From: Colius striatus
Lineage: Eukaryota; Chordata; Aves; Coliiformes; Coliidae
DNA: 64,000 bases
Reading direction: 5' to 3'
Assembly: GCF_028858725.1 (NCBI RefSeq)
Contig: NC_084789.1
Location: forward strand, 40,651,211 to 40,715,210
The notes below the pieces were generated by a model, which made no database searches, was not told where the DNA came from, and saw only the letters and a list, made by a program, of their open reading frames with translations. The position numbers and the translations under genes are program-made. Positions 34,001 to 45,539 of this stretch are shown piece by piece (the first letter of the stretch is position 1; each line of letters opens with the position of its first letter).

Positions 34001-36569
34001 ATGCTGCAGGGTGAGAGCACTTGGAGCTGCCCCTTCCCCTCCCTCCACGTGCCACCCTTACAGTCCATCAGCCCCTTCCTCGTTAATGGCAGAGATGACT
34101 TCACAAATTAACAGCCCCCATGAGCTTTGATTCCATTTGTGTTTTCTCTAACTGCTGTCCCCCTCAAGATCCCCAAACCAGCTGTCCAAAAGAAGGGGGT
34201 TGACTAGAAAACTTTTGTTGTAATCATTAGAAACTATAACTTCCCCAGAAATGTTAAAACTTATAGTTATGACCTAAAAATCTAAGGGAAATCTAGAGCC
34301 CCATACTGCTGCCCAGGTGCAGGCAGGGGGTCTCAATGCACACAAGGGGGGGAAATTTTCTCAGCAGACACCCAGTGTGGAGCTGCCAGCACTCATGGGG
34401 AACACTGGGGGGACAAGGATGCTGCTGGGGATTCCTCCAATCCAGCACTTATGGTTTTTAATTTCAACTATTTAAAATGCAACCAGCATCCTGTACTTCC
34501 TTCCACACCCTTCTGGGAGCAGGTAAATCATGCTCCCAGTATATGAGGGTTTTCCCCCCCTACATCCACCTCACCCCCAGCAGCACAGGCAGCTTCTCCT
34601 GTGCTTGTATATGACCACATGAGAAGATATTTTGAGACAAAGGCACTGATGGGATCAGTGGAAGAGAATGAAAGACACAAATTGGATTTTTGTGCTAAAA
34701 CGATGAGTGATGCAGAACCCTTTAAACTCCAGGACAGATTCCTCTTACCTCTGAGTCTTCTGCACTTTCGTAATCGGAGAGCACAGCTGTGGGGGGGGGG
34801 GGGGGAAAAAAGGGGTTTGGTGTCAGGGCAGGAACAGAGGCAGCTTCTCTCTGAGTGAAGGTGCAGGGAGCAGCTCCAAGGGGATGTCAGAGGACAGCAC
34901 CAAAGTGTCCCCCACTGACACCATCACCAGCCCGTGACACAGGAAGCAACATTTGCCTCCTATTGTGAGTTAATATTTAAGATTACAACAACTGCAGGGC
35001 CACGAGAAAAGGCATTTTGACGTTTTTAACTTTTTATGTGCAGCCTGGGCACTTGCAATGCCAGAGAGTCATAGAATCATTTTGGTTGGAAAAGGCCTTT
35101 AAGCTCATAGAGTCCATCCCTTGCCCTCACACTGCCCAGCCCATCACTAACCCATGGCCCTCAGCTTTGCAACAGCTTCATTACTGGGGAGAAGTCATTA
35201 CTTACCATCTCCTTCAATACCATCCTCACTTTCCTGGGGAGAGAGGGGGAGAAAGGTGGGTTAGCAGAGACGAAGTTCAGCAGCTGGGTCCCTGCAGCAC
35301 CCTAAATCCCAGACACAACTATGACAAGGTTTGGCCATGGTCCCATCACATCCACCCTCAGAAGTTCAGCTTCCGTGACCAAGAAAGAAGAAACAAATTC
35401 AGGGCTCCCAGTGCCATTCTCTAAGATCCTTCTAGAACACGTTCAAGGGAAAAAGCACAAACAGTGTTAACTGCTGGAGTCTTCAGAGGAAAAAGAGCGA
35501 TGTGGACAGACAAGTCAAGCTCCCCTTCCTCAATAATGGAGGGCCAGAGAGCTAACTCAGGGAAGGACAAGAGGATTGCTTAAACCAGGAGCCCAGGAAT
35601 AACAAGCAGGCATCGAGCAGGACTGAGCTCAGGCAAACATCTAGTAGAGACACCGGTGACAGAGACATGACCCTCTGCTCCAGAGAAGACAATGGATGAA
35701 ACAGAAGAGCTTAGCCAGGAAAAATTTCTCATAAAAGAACAGAACGATTAAGCTGTGCAATAAAAACTACCTCAGATAAAAAATCAAATCAGCCAACATG
35801 TGAATAAGATAAGACCAAATGCCAAAACACCCGAGTAGAAACTTGCTGTGATTTGGGAAGAATCTGAAAGAACCAGGACAGGACCCAAGAACAAACTGCC
35901 AGAGGAGAATGAGGAGGTGGGGGAAGAGCAGCACCACAAATTCCCCTTAAAAAGAGGTTTGATGCCTTCACTTAAAAGTCTGGTCAGGGCTGAAAAAGAG
36001 CAGAAGAGGCCTGAAAGTACAACAAACCTGTCCCAGCTGCAGGGCCACGAGAAAAGGCATTTTGACGTTTTTAACTTTAACAGGAGTCAGGGCAGGGGGA
36101 CAAGACCCCTCAGCAGGAAGCCAGGCCTGGGGCACAGGGGGAAGTCCCTGCCCGATGCTGGGGGGAGAGGGGCTGCAGGGCCCAGCTCTCCCTCTGCGGG
36201 GTGGCCCCAGCCCTGCACCGTCGCAGGCATGAGGGAAGACCCGGTCCCGCTTCCTCAATTCCGCAGCCCAGTACTCCCTCAGTTCTCCAGTCCACCTCTC
36301 CCAGCTCCCAAAGCCACCCCTCTAGCCCATCCTCAAGCCCCCGCACTCACACACTCGGACTCGAGTACGCTCTTGGGCCCGCCTCCCGCAACGCTCTCGG
36401 CCTCGCGGCCCCGCGGCCCCGCGCTGAGGGCCCCGGCGGCGCGGCGTGGAGAACCGGATCCCGAACGGGACCGGGCGGCGCTGGTGGTCGAGTCAGCGCT
36501 GCCAGAGGCAGCCGAATACGAGTCGTCCTCGCTGTCCTGCGATGCGCGCTGCCGCCGCCGGTCCGCCAT
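25047..36569 (-). CDS. CASC3: CASC3 (MLN51/Barentsz), exon junction complex core factor
   Basis: RNA-binding protein that clamps eIF4A3 on spliced mRNA in the exon junction complex and acts in mRNA localisation, translation and nonsense-mediated decay. Twelve coding exons in transcription order: 36351-36569, 35206-35233, 34749-34786, 32755-32913, 32515-32666, 31289-31465, 29977-30662, 28225-28289, 27874-27988, 27172-27270, 26294-26508, 25047-25184. All junctions keep phase and give 696 residues (human 703). The start reads [10 protein letters not shown]. Exons 4-6 carry the acidic region and SELOR core ([15 protein letters not shown]). Exon 7 ends in Q-P-R-E-L-R-G. Exons 10-12 are Pro/Tyr-rich. 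The frame stops at TGA 25047-25049; a GT at GAG/GTACCG (25061) could instead splice to an unseen last exon as in mammals. Confidence 0.93.
26520..26543 (-). repeat. Poly(A) run beside CASC3 exon 11
   Basis: About 22 A on the + strand is a poly(T) on the coding strand, about a dozen bases upstream of the exon 11 acceptor. It serves as the polypyrimidine tract and is length-unstable by nature. Confidence 0.75.
30801..31186 (-). mobile_element. CR1 3' fragment in CASC3 intron 6
   Basis: The - strand shows CR1 3' sequence ending in the ATGATTTTATGATTATAT-type tail at the left edge. 5'-truncated; sense with CASC3. Confidence 0.82.
31649..32280 (-). mobile_element. CR1 3' fragment in CASC3 intron 5
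   Basis: A 5'-truncated CR1 on the - strand. It encodes the C-terminal tail of the ORF2 reverse transcriptase ([17 protein letters not shown], then S-A-L-V-R-P-H-L-E), followed by the 3' UTR. The left end has the octamer-like CTGGGATTCTGTG tail. Confidence 0.88.
32989..33466 (-). mobile_element. CR1 3' fragment in CASC3 intron 3
   Basis: CR1 3' region on the - strand with the tail CAATTCTATGAT at its left end. It is very similar to the copies at 30801 and 35067 in its last 100 bases. Sense with the gene. Confidence 0.85.
34791..34806. repeat. Poly(G) run at the CASC3 exon 3 acceptor
   Basis: About 16 G in a row, read as poly(C) on the coding strand, immediately upstream of the 38-base exon 3. 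It forms the polypyrimidine tract of that acceptor. Confidence 0.75.
35067..35185 (-). mobile_element. Short CR1 tail in CASC3 intron 2
   Basis: About 119 bases of CR1 3' end on the - strand, directly downstream of the 28-base exon 2. Confidence 0.82.
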
Positions 36570-36770
36570 CTTGGGCAACCGCAGGGACCGGCAGCAGCGC
36601 GGGGCACCACGGACTACACCTCCCGGCAGCCGCCGCGGCACTGCCGCCGTCTCGTCAACTCTTGCGGCAGCCACTCCTCCTTCTCCCCTCCCCTCCCCAG
36701 GGGCACGGGGCAGGCACCCCCCGGGCAAGGCGCCGACATCACAGCGTGGATTGCGTTACCACTTCTTCCT
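36570..36770 (-). promoter_or_regulatory. CASC3: CpG-rich promoter region of CASC3
   Basis: The about 200 bases upstream of the CASC3 start codon and exon 1 itself are dense in CpG. No TATA box is seen. The region is squeezed between the CASC3 start and the poly(A) signals of MSL1. Confidence 0.6.
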
Positions 36771-36772
36771 CG

Positions 36773-36778
36773 TTTATT
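36773..36778 (-). terminator. MSL1: Distal MSL1 polyadenylation signal
   Basis: AATAAA on the - strand, about 1.1 kb after the MSL1 stop codon. A second signal at 36849-36854 lies 70 bases nearer the gene. Confidence 0.55.
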
Positions 36779-37044
36779 GTAACAAAAAAAACACTCTGTC
36801 CGCGTGCGCCCCCCCTCCCAACAGCTCCGTAAGCGTATTTTAACAGATTTTATTTAAACGAATTCTCTTCCCCTCGGGCCCCTCTGTGCCAGAACACAGG
36901 AGCGGAGGGAGGAAATAAAACTGGGTAGGGGAGGTTGCAACCCCACGCAGGGACAGGGGGAAATGGGATAAAAAGGAAGTTATTAGAAACAGTAGCTCCA
37001 GGGGTGTGTTTCTTGTTTAATTGCTGCAGGGAGAGCCTGAAGCC

Positions 37045-37064
37045 CCCCCCCCCCCCCCCCCCCC
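37045..37064. repeat. Poly(C) run in the MSL1 3' UTR
   Basis: An uninterrupted C run of about 20 bases in the inferred MSL1 3' UTR (G run on the - strand). Confidence 0.75.
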
Positions 37065-37891
37065 AAGCCAGCAGCACTGGGTCCAGTTCCCAGGGCTCAA
37101 GTAGTACCCTGGGGACTCAGCCAGGACAGGGGATGTTGGGGGAAAGGAAGGGGGTGTCAGTGTCTGCTTCCCCTTGTAACAGCACACAGCTTGCCAACCT
37201 CAAAACATTATCTATAAAAAAATATTAAAACCCACAAAATTGTACATAGAGGATTTCTATTTCACACACCAAAAAAATGGTTTTTAAACTCTCCCACCCT
37301 GTTACAGCCATTCAAGGGAGGGGGGGAAACTTAAGTGGGCTCCTGGCACCACCCTCCTTGCCATGGCAGCACCAGGACCCACTGGCAGCACCAGCTGCCA
37401 CTTCTCAAAAAACAAACTGGACATAAACTGATGTTTATCCCATTTTTTAACTAAATGTAACAAGGAGACAGAGGCAGCAGAGCCATGGTGGGACAGGGTC
37501 TGGTGAAGCAGCAGTCCTGGCACTGTGGTCTGGTGCTCATGCTCCCCACATTCCCACACACAGCTCAAAGTTGAATGTCCAACATAAACTAAACATTGGC
37601 TGCAGGAGGGCAGAGGCAGCACATGGAGCTGAATCAGCAGCAAGGATGGGCAAGAGGGGCTGGAATCCGCCCACACTGCCTCCAGGACTGGAGCAGCTGG
37701 TAGGAAGCCTCAGACAGCTACTGCCCGGTGCTACCAGTTACATGTCTGCCAGAACAGAAGGACAAGTCCAAGGAACGTGTTTTAAAATCCAAGAGAACAA
37801 GGCTGGGGCAGAGGAACAAAACCATTTGTCAAACAAGAAGGCAGCAGCCATTGGCATGACCCAGTGGTGTACAGAGCTCCCGGTAGCTCCA

Positions 37892-40800
37892 CTATTTCCG
37901 GCAGGTCCGGTGTGGTGTCTGCTTCTTCTGCATCTCCAGTCGGCAGCGGCTGCGCTCGTCCAGCCAGGGCAGCTCAAAATTCCTGTGGGCAGAGAATGCC
38001 CCAACCATTGACTCTGTCAATGAAGCACAGCTTCAAGGCACTGACCCCAACCCAAAACATAGCACTGAGGATGCCAACCTGTGCCTGGCACAGCCCAAAC
38101 CTATCCCATCTTGCCCCAGTCACTCTGGTACTTACTGTGGGGTCAGTTTTGGTAATGGCCGGCCAAAGGCGACAACAGGCAAGTAGGGGGTGATGAGCAA
38201 GCTTTCCACTGCAGGATAGACACCAGCGTTACATAGCCCCTGCCTACACCCCCCCCACTGCAGGCACAACCCCTTGCCTGCCCCCCAACACCCCCACCTG
38301 GCCCTCAACGTGCCCGGGCACTCACCATCATCTGGCTCAGGGAAAAATGAGGTAACTTCAGGCTCCGACTCCTGAATCCCTTTCCTTTTGTACATTCGGA
38401 GCTGCAGCCGCTGTAGAATTCTCTGTTCCCTGATCCGCTGAATGTCCCACCTGGAAAACACGGTGTCCCTGGCAGTGAGAATCCATGGGCGAGTGCCTCA
38501 GTCTCAATGGATCCTCCCAGGTATCTCAAGAGGGCCAATTTCAGGATCCCATCCCAGCTGCTGGCTGTGCTCTGAGTGACTAGATCTCATGTGTGTCCCC
38601 CTGAGGTGACACCCTGGGGCCCTTTCATGTAGGAGCCATGTGCTCTGCTGGGGACCCCAAAGCCCTATCACCTTTGCTCCCACCTTTTCCTTCGTTTCTC
38701 ATCCAGCTCCAGCTTGGCATGCCGTTTGGAAAAGACGCTGTCGTCCAGGTTCTGCAACAACAGACAGGGATTGAGAGTGTCTGGCACTGGCAACCACAGC
38801 ACGGCCCTCAGGTGGAAAAGTGCCTGTAGCAACATGGCTGTGACAGCAGCCGCTGCACTCACTTGGGCCATGTACATACCTCCAGGAGGTCTGAGGGGTT
38901 GGGGTCTCTCAGGGGCTCCACAACATGGTCCCTCCAAGATGGAACTGCAGGATGAGAGGCCAGGCTGTTAGCCTCACGCTGAGACCCCCCAGCCCTATCC
39001 CACTCACCATAGAATCATAGAATGGTAGGGGTTGGAAGGGACCTTTAGAGATCATCTAGTCCAACCACCCTGCACAAATAGGTTCACCTAGATCAGGTCA
39101 CATAGGAACATGTCCAGGCGGGTCTTGAAGACCTCCAAGGAAGGAGACTCCACAACCCCTCTGGGCAGCCTGTGACAGGGCTCCGTCACCCTCACAGTAA
39201 AATAGATTTTTCTTCTATTTCAGTGGAACTTTTTGTGTTCCATCTTCATCCCATTACCCCTTGTCCTGTTGCTAGCTACTATAGAAAAAAGGGATGCCCC
39301 AACCTCCTGACACCCACCCTTTAGATATATGTAAATTTTAATAAGATCTACCCTCAGTCTCCTCTTTTCTAAACAGCCCCAGTTCCCGCAGCCTTTCCTC
39401 ATAAGGAAGATGTTCCAGTCCCCTGATCATCTTGGTGGCCCTGTGCTGGACTCTCTCCAGCAGTTGCCTATCCCTCTTGAGCTGGGGAGCCCAGAACTGG
39501 ACACAGGACTCCAGATGAGGCCTCACCAGGGCAGAGTAGAGAGGGAGAAGAACCTCCCTCGACCTGCTGGCCACAGTCTTCTTGATGTATCCCAGGATGC
39601 CATTGGCCTTCTTGTTCCTTCCCAGATGCAAGACTCTGCACTTGTCCTTATTGAACCTCATGAGGTTCCTCTCTGCCCAACTCTCAAGCCGGTCGAGATC
39701 CCACTGAACGGCAGCACAGCCTTCTGGGCAATCAGCCAGTCCTCCCATTTTGATGCCATCAGGGAACTTGCTGAGGGTACACTCTGTCCCCTCATTCAGG
39801 TCATTGATGAAGATGTTGAACAAGACTGGCCCCAGAACCAATCCCTGTGGAACTCCACTGGCCACAGGCCTCCAACTCAACTCTGTGCCGTTGATCACCA
39901 CCCTCTGGGCTCTGTCATTCAGCCAGCTCTCGATCCACCTCACTGTTCACTCATCCAAGCCCCACTGCCTGAGCTTTCTGATGAGGATGTTGTGAGAGAC
40001 AGTGTCAAAAGCCTTGCTGAAGTCAAAGTAGATGACATCTGCTGCTCTCCCCTCATCTAGCCAGCTGGTTATGCCCTCATAGAAGGATATCAAGTTGGTC
40101 AAACAGGATTTCCCCTTGGTGAAGCTATGTTGACTCCTCCTAATAACCATCTTTTCCTTCATATGTTTAGTGACAACATTCAGGATTTGTTCCATCACCT
40201 TTGCAGGGATGAAGGTGAGGCTGACCAGCCTGTAGTTTCCTGGGTCATCCTTCCTGCCCTTTTTGAAGACTGGAGTGACATTGGTCTTTCTCCAGTCCTC
40301 AGGCACCTCACCTGTCTTCCATGATTGTTCAAAAATGCTGGAGAGAGGCTTAGCAATCACATCTGCCAGCTCCCTCAGCACTCTAGGATGCATCCCATCA
40401 GGACCCATTGACTTATGAGCCTTAAGCTTGGCCAATAAGTCTTCAACCTCTTCCTCTTCCACCCAGGGCAAGTCCTCTGCTATCCTGGCCATCCTGTTAT
40501 CCTTGCTGGACTGGGCTTCCCAAGGGCCGGCTTTGGCCACAAAGACTGAAGCAAAGAAGGCATTCAGTATTTCGGCCTTCTCTGCGTCCTCAGACATCAG
40601 GGCACCCTCTGTGTTTAGCAGCGGGCCCACATCCCCCCTCGACATCCTTCTGCTGCTGATGTACTTGAAAAATGCCTTATTACTGTCCTTAATTTTCCTG
40701 GCTAAATTTAATTCTAGAAGGGCTCTAGCCTTCCTAGTTGCACCCCTGCATGCCCTGGCGATGCCACTGGCTGAGGGCAGTGGGAGCTCATCACCATCTC

Positions 40801-43800
40801 CAAGCATGTAAGCAAACCTGAGCTACTCCAAGAGGAGACATACCGAGCTGGGAAGGGGCAGTTGGTGGAAACGACACCAGATTCAGGGGCAGCAGTTAAC
40901 CCCACAGAGGAACTCGTGGTGTGCCACGGTGGCACAAACCAGAGACACATTTTGCGACCATGAACAGGAAGTTGCTTTACTCCTTGCTCCAATAGGCACA
41001 CCAGCTGTTTTGGCAGCTAAAGCAAAGCGGGGCTGGCAGCCCTGCCCTGCACGCTGCCCCACCTCGGCCATGGAGGCAGCTGCAGCCCAGCATGTAAGCA
41101 GGGTAAGGCAGGGATGTGGTTTGGAAGAGCCCATGATGGGCACCAGAGCTGCTGCCCACTGCTGTGGAGGAACCAACCAGCAGCATGGCATGATTGGCTG
41201 CACTTCTCCCACCGCAATTGGGACTCTGCCCTTTGCCAACTTCAGGGCAAAGGTGCTGACTCCCATTCCCCGGCCCCTCACCAGCTCTGCCCCAACACAT
41301 GCCACGAGCTCTCCATCGCTTACTTGCTACAGTCTCCTCCTTCTTTGGGGAGGGCTCCCGCAATGGCAGCGGCGACGGGGGCGGCTGGTGCCAGCGGCAC
41401 AAGTACATTTCTGTGGTTGAGAGATAGGGCAGGTCATCTGTCTCGCTGCTGAAGAAGCCCTTCTCCTTGGGCTGGGCACCAGGACCCTTTGGTGGGGCTG
41501 AGGCTCGAAGCGGGGTCTCCAGGAGCGATCTGGGTTTTTCCAGAGTCTCTTGGCTCCGCAGTTCTCGTTTACAAACAGTTTCAGATAAGGAGATGCCCAA
41601 TTCCTCCTTTCCCAGGGAGTGCTTCGGAGTTTTACTCTTCACCTTCGAGAACTCGGACACCAGTTTTTTAACAGGAGTCTTTCTCTCCGCACTCCCAAAC
41701 ATCGGCTTCCTGCAGGAGGAAGAGGAGTTGAGTCATGTGCATGGATCCTTGCCCTGGCTACCAGAACCCCCACACCAGGGCCAGACAGAGACAGGCTTCC
41801 AGATGTGAGAGGGACTTTCCCAGCATTCTGAGACCTCCTTCCTTGTCCAGGCTTTCATGAGGTTCCCCTGGAGCAGTACTGGTGCTCAATGGAATGTGCT
41901 CCCTATGCCAGGCAGCCTCTCCAAGCAGCTCAACGGTCACTGGGCTGAACTGGCACCTCCATACTCCAGCCATTGCCAGCTCCATGGATGGATGGCAAGG
42001 CCAAGGGGAAGGGCCTCCCTCCCCCTCCAGGCCCCACACACACACCCCAGCATGGTCAGAAAAGCTCTACCTTTTGTGCCCCTTCCCATTCCGGCCATAG
42101 GGGAAGTGTTTGGGCTGCAGGGCTGGGGGAGGCTCCAGCAGGTCCTGGGGACACTCCAGTGGCAGCTTCTCACAGGCCTCTGCCTCCAGCTTCTCATCCA
42201 CCTCAAAGCCCTGGAAGATGCAGTGCTTCTCCCGTTCGCTGTCCTTCTTCACCAGCTGCACTCGCCTTTCCATGCGTTCAATGCGCGCAAGGAGCTGCAA
42301 GGCAGGGCGAGTAGATAGTTTAATTTGGTGGGCATGCTCCTGGAGCAAGGCCCCTGTATACCCCTGCTCCCTGAGCAGCTGCTCACACATCCTCTCAGCA
42401 GCCAGGAAACACCCCAGGGAAGAGCTGATCCATAGCACCTGCATGTTTACCATCACCCATCCGCAAATGCACTCCAGCACATGGTGCAGGACCGGTAGGG
42501 GAGAGATGTCATCCTGCCACAGTGTCCTGCCTGCAGCAAACCCTGCCCATCCCAGCTTTTACCTGGCAACTCCTTGGCAATGCTCAGGGGGCAGGAGCAT
42601 GTCTGTGAGGAGACTCTAAACAGTGCCTGAGCCATCCCCACTTGGGCTCAGCTGGCAGCACAGGCTTCCTGGCATACCAGAAGTGCCATGGCTCAACACC
42701 AGCCTCTCCTGGCAGGGGCTGAGGGTAGCATCTATAGTACTGAAGGCATCTAACCCCTGAGCAGCTTAACTGCAATGCCACATGCTAAGATGCCCAAACA
42801 GCACAAAATGGCCACTTGCTCTCTTGCTGCTTCTCCCCTGCTGGTGCTCCTCATCCCCGTGGCAGGAGGAGCAAATCTCCCATATTTTGAGGAGCGATTT
42901 GGGGATCTCAACCTCTGCCACATCTTCCCTGGGTACCCGGGGGGGAGGTCTGTGCTTTGATGTGAGCTCCAGAAGAAAACAAGCACCCTACTGAGTGATA
43001 CCTGCCCTTGGTCACCCATCCCCAACCCTCCCCTGTCCCCACCAGGAGCTGGGGCTATTTAGAGGGGTCTGTTGGGCAAAGAGCAACAGGGGGGTCCCAA
43101 CACGCTCCGGGGATGCAGCCACGTGGGAAGGAGCTGGGAGCAGCCCCCACTCCCCATCCCTGCTGCATCAGGGGTTGCCTGCTCCCTGTCCTTGGCAGTT
43201 TCCCTCCCGAGGGAGAATGCTTGCTGGTGAAGCCCCGTTGTGGCCTGACTGAAGCAATTCCTCCATGTTGGAGGACTCCGCACACACCATGGGGACATGG
43301 CACCGTTGGCCGCACTACATGGGGTGGCCCTTCACTCTGCAACCGGGGCAACTGTCACCACTGCCACTGTGGTGCAGCTGAGGCAGCATGAGCTTCTGGC
43401 ACATGGCGCACACTGACCCGTCAGGACGACCTGACAGGCGCTGCGGCTGCAAGCATGTGGCTAGGTGCAGCTGCAGGCATGGGACATGTAGGGGCAACAT
43501 ACAGCATCCATGGGGCACTATAGGCAGGAGACTGATAGAAGCAATGCATGGCATCCATAGGGCAAAGCTGGCAGGGCACATATAGGGCAATGAACGGCAC
43601 TCCTGAGGCACTGCAGGCAGGGCATACCTGGGGCAATGCCCTGTCAAGCTGTGCAGCTGGTATCGACAGGGAGGCAGCACAAGGTATGGGCTGTGCCCCC
43701 CCCACCCCGGCGTCACTGAGACCGCAATGATGCGGCCCCTTTAAATTAATTCCCGCGCGGCAGGGCGGGAAGGCGCCGTGGGCCCGCTGCCATGGCCCAT

Positions 43801-44749
43801 TAACCCCTGCCGGTCATCCCCGCCCCCTGCCGGTCTTTGTCGGGACGGACAGGGGGGAAATCAGTACTTGGGGGGAAATCAACCCTCCAGGGGTGCTAGT
43901 CATCAAGGAGGGGGCTTTAACCCCTGAAGGGGGCAATAATCCCTTGGGAGGGCCATTATTCCCCTGAGGGAAATTACGCCCCTGTATGTTGGGGGGCATT
44001 AACCCCTAGGTGCCATGGGGGGGGGGGGGGGGGGCGGATGGACGTTAACCCCAGCAGGGAGTGGGTGGGTGGCGTTAACTCCTTGGATGCCACAGGGGAT
44101 GGCTGGCACTTACTTGTTGGTGAGCGGAAGGGCAGGTAACCATGCGGGGGGGAAAGGTGTACCCCGTGGGGGGAGGTGTGTAAACCCCTCCTAGGCCGCG
44201 ATCCCACCCCACCGTGTCCCGTGTACCGTGTCCCGCTCGGCCTTGAGCTCCTCGATCTGTCGTTCCTTGGCCTGCAGCTGCTGCTGCTGCTGCTCGATGA
44301 GGTCCAGCTGGAGCAGCAGGATTTGCCGCAGGCAGGCCGCCTGCCCTGGCGAGCCCCCATCAGCTCCCATCCCGCCGCGCCGCGAGCCGCTCTTCCACTT
44401 GCCCTCGGCGGGCGGCGGCGGAGGTAGCGGAGGAGGACCCGGTTCGGTGGGTCCCGCTCCCGGCCCCACCGCACCCTCCCCGGCGCCGCGCCCGGGCAGC
44501 ATCGTCTGGTAGCGCGGCCGGGCGCCCGCATCCCCCGCGCCGGCCTGCTTGACACTGGCCAGCGGCACTAGCCCGGCCCAACGCTGCTGTTGCTGCTCCG
44601 CCGCCACCACTCCGCCGCCGCGGCCCTTGTGTGCCCCCAGCGGCGGCGGCTCCCGGGGCCGGCGGGGCGGCGGGCGGTGCAGTGGGGTGGCCTCCTCCTC
44701 CCGTCCCCCCCCGCGGCGGCTCTGCCGCCCGGAAGGCGGTGGACCTCAT
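37892..44749 (-). CDS. MSL1: MSL1, scaffold of the MSL histone H4K16 acetyltransferase complex
   Basis: MSL1 joins MSL2, MSL3 and KAT8 (MOF). Eight coding exons in transcription order: 44227-44749, 42071-42294, 41324-41709, 38880-38944, 38684-38751, 38326-38450, 38136-38208, 37892-37982. Exon 1 ends in the glutamine-rich coiled coil (L-L-Q-L-D-L-I-E) that continues in exon 2 and binds MSL2. Exons 3-8 hold the PEHE domain ([13 protein letters not shown]; then D-I-Q-R-I-R-E-Q-R). Exons 2-8 join cleanly to the TAG at 37892. Exon 1 is one base out: the start M-R-S-T-A-F-R-A-A and the coiled coil are in different frames. An extra base in the C8 run at 44705-44712 would explain it. Corrected length is about 517 residues against 614 in human. 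Confidence 0.9.
39008..40808 (-). mobile_element. CR1 retrotransposon, 1.8 kb, in MSL1 intron 3
   Basis: A CR1 copy on the - strand ending in CATTCTATGATTCTATGG at its left end. It carries a 286-codon frame (39947-40807) with reverse transcriptase fingers and palm (including [13 protein letters not shown]), then a stop, then the rest of the palm. The catalytic F-A-D-D is F-P-D-G near 39760, so the enzyme would be dead. 5'-truncated. Confidence 0.9.
43400..43735. repeat. Degenerate minisatellite in MSL1 intron 1
   Basis: Imperfect repeats of a GGCA-rich unit of about 45 bases with the words GGCACTGCAGGCAGGG and GGCATCCATAGGGCA. Lower copy number and order than the repeats near NR1D1. Confidence 0.45.
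43840..44140. repeat. Degenerate repeats with G runs in MSL1 intron 1
   Basis: Repeated GGGG(G)AAATTA / TTAACCCC(T) words about every 30 bases, plus a G run of about 16 near 44018-44033. Low-complexity sequence downstream of exon 1. Confidence 0.5.
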
Positions 44750-45450
44750 GGCTGGTGCCCTCTGCTCCTCATCGACCTGCTACCGCCCGTCGACGCGGCG
44801 CAACAGCCACCGGCTGCGCAGCCCAGGGGCCGGCGGGGCCCCGTCGCCATCAGAGAGGCGCATCCTCCGCCTCGGGCGGCGGGGGGCCCGCGGGACACCC
44901 ACCGCCCCCTCCCTCGTGCGGGGTAGGCAAAGGGTGGAACCAAAAGGGGACCCACACGGGACCGTTTCACGCGGGGGAAGAGGCGTGCCGGTACTGAGGG
45001 CGGGTCGAGGCGAGGAGCGCACGGCGCCCCCAGTTACCTTTAAACCGGGCTTAGTGCGCATGCACCGCTCTTAGCCGGGGCGGGAGGGGATGGAGGGGAC
45101 GGGATCCCGAGGGAGTAAGCAGTGGAGCACGTGGAATGGGCTGCTGGTATTCATTAGCACAAGCCCCGCTATCTCGGGACGTGGAGTAATCTCCACGCGC
45201 GGACACGCCAGTCCCGCATGGGATGTTGCCTGGTGGAGACTGGGGTCCCCGGACGGTAATAGTGGGGCGCGGCTTCCCGGTGGTTCCCAAGTGCGGCGGC
45301 TCCGCCCGGAGCACGCCGAGGGTCTGAAACCCCCCACCCTCCCCCGGTCACGTCTCGCCGGGAGTCTGGCGGTTTTAGGCCCGGCCCTACATCGAGGGGA
45401 GCCAGAGAGGGTGGGGGCAGGGATGCGAGACCCACCGCCATGATGCTCCC
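44400..45450 (-). promoter_or_regulatory. MSL1: CpG island spanning MSL1 exon 1 and promoter
   Basis: Very dense CpG over exon 1 and several hundred bases upstream. A CACGTG E-box lies near 45129. No TATA box is evident, as expected for a housekeeping chromatin gene. Confidence 0.6.
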
Positions 45451-45539
45451 ACGCAGGAAAGGAGGGCGGGGGGGGAAGTACAGATCGCGCTCTATGGGGC
45501 AGGTTTGTCCCCTGGGCGAACCGAGTTCCGCCAGCGCCC

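Noticed and set aside
35848-36843. A 331-codon frame on the + strand
   Set aside because: It is the antisense of CASC3 exon 1 and its GC-rich flanks.
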